13,561 nt of DNA from an uncultured Pseudomonas sp. (GTDB taxonomy: Bacteria; Pseudomonadota; Gammaproteobacteria; Pseudomonadales; Pseudomonadaceae): assembly GCA_943914515.1 (NCBI GenBank), contig CALUCI010000155.1, forward strand, positions 1 through 13,561, read 5' to 3'. Position numbers and translations under genes: made by a program. This document shows, piece by piece, positions 13,177 to 13,561 of the stretch (position 1 is its first letter; the number at the start of each line of letters is the position of its first letter). The notes under the pieces were generated by a model. The model made no database searches, was not told the origin of the DNA, and was given only the letters and a program-made list of their open reading frames with translations.

Positions 13177-13561
13177 ATGCTGACCTTCCTCGGCTTCGCC
13201 ATGGTCATCACCTTCATGTACCTGATCATGACCAAGCGCCTGTCGGCCTTGATCGCGCTGATCCTGGTACCGATCCTGTTCGCCGTGTTCGGCGGTTTCT
13301 CCGCCAAGATCGGCCCGATGATGCTCGAGGGCATCAGCAAGCTCGCACCTACCGGCGTGATGCTGATGTTCGCCATCCTGTATTTCGCCCTGATGATCGA
13401 CTCCGGCCTGTTCGACCCGGCCGTGCGCAAGATTCTCAAACTGGTCAAGGGCGACCCGCTGAAAGTCTCCGTCGGTACTGCCGTACTGGCGCTGGTGGTG
13501 TCCCTCGACGGTGACGGCGCCACCACCTACATGATCTGCGTGGCCGCCATGCTGCCGCTGT
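13177..13561 (+). CDS. CitMHS family citrate-metal/H+ symporter (5' part)
   Basis: The first 128 codons of a transporter are present; the gene runs off the window end. The N-terminus MLTFLGFAMVITFMYLIMTK and the following hydrophobic segments (about 2-18, 22-41, 58-76 and 97-120) fit the CitMHS family of inner-membrane citrate transporters. So does the conserved VVSLDGDGATTYMICVAA stretch (107-124). These proteins import citrate complexed with divalent metal together with protons. The ATG at 13177 is supported by GGAG 7 nt upstream. That ribosome site sits in a perfect 10-bp palindrome. Metal preference cannot be judged from this part. Confidence 0.93.
   Translation, partial: MLTFLGFAMVITFMYLIMTKRLSALIALILVPILFAVFGGFSAKIGPMMLEGISKLAPTGVMLMFAILYFALMIDSGLFDPAVRKILKLVKGDPLKVSVGTAVLALVVSLDGDGATTYMICVAAMLPL

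Overview
The window is high-GC, tightly packed bacterial chromosome with strong Shine-Dalgarno sites. It carries several gene families typical of Pseudomonas: GcdH/GcdG/GcdR, a three-gene transhydrogenase, DUF2388 paralogs and a Pseudomonas-style REP pair. The best guess is a fluorescens/putida-group Pseudomonas, based on family recognition only and not on a database search.

Layout. (1) 1-94: an AT-rich three-tier palindrome of about 78 nt lies just past the end of gcdG. (2) 95-3600: a glutarate catabolism cluster. gcdH and gcdG (glutaryl-CoA dehydrogenase, family III CoA-transferase) form a minus-strand operon, divergent from the LysR regulator gcdR. (3) 3601-4009: a 409-bp leader rich in short perfect dyads, then pntAA-pntAB-pntB (proton-translocating NAD(P) transhydrogenase) and a very strong terminator. 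(4) 7078-8571: a family I acetate/succinate-type CoA-transferase (acetyl-CoA hydrolase family). (5) 8572-9176: an unusual regulatory stretch with at least eight ACTGT/ACAGT motifs and a G-quadruplex motif, leading into a 71-aa DUF1127 protein with its own terminator. (6) 9384-12415: three tandem small exported DUF2388 proteins followed, with a 4-bp overlap, by a 652-aa exported protein. That protein combines an HExxH zincin-like N-terminal region with a DUF4105 (Lnb-like) domain. (7) 12419-12820: a convergent GFA/CENP-V zinc protein. (8) 12821-13176: a REP pair, several dyads, a Crc/Hfq-type A-rich motif and a possible leader ORF, then the start of a CitMHS citrate transporter cut by the window end.

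How the parts fit. Regions 2-4 are acyl-CoA and redox metabolism. Glutarate is activated by CoA transfer and oxidatively decarboxylated to crotonyl-CoA, the transhydrogenase balances NADH and NADPH, and the second CoA-transferase moves CoA among short-chain acids. The least understood part is the DUF2388 x3-DUF4105 gene block. All four products appear exported, the last two genes look translationally coupled, and the large protein has two separate predicted catalytic centres. It is the best candidate here for an undescribed envelope system.
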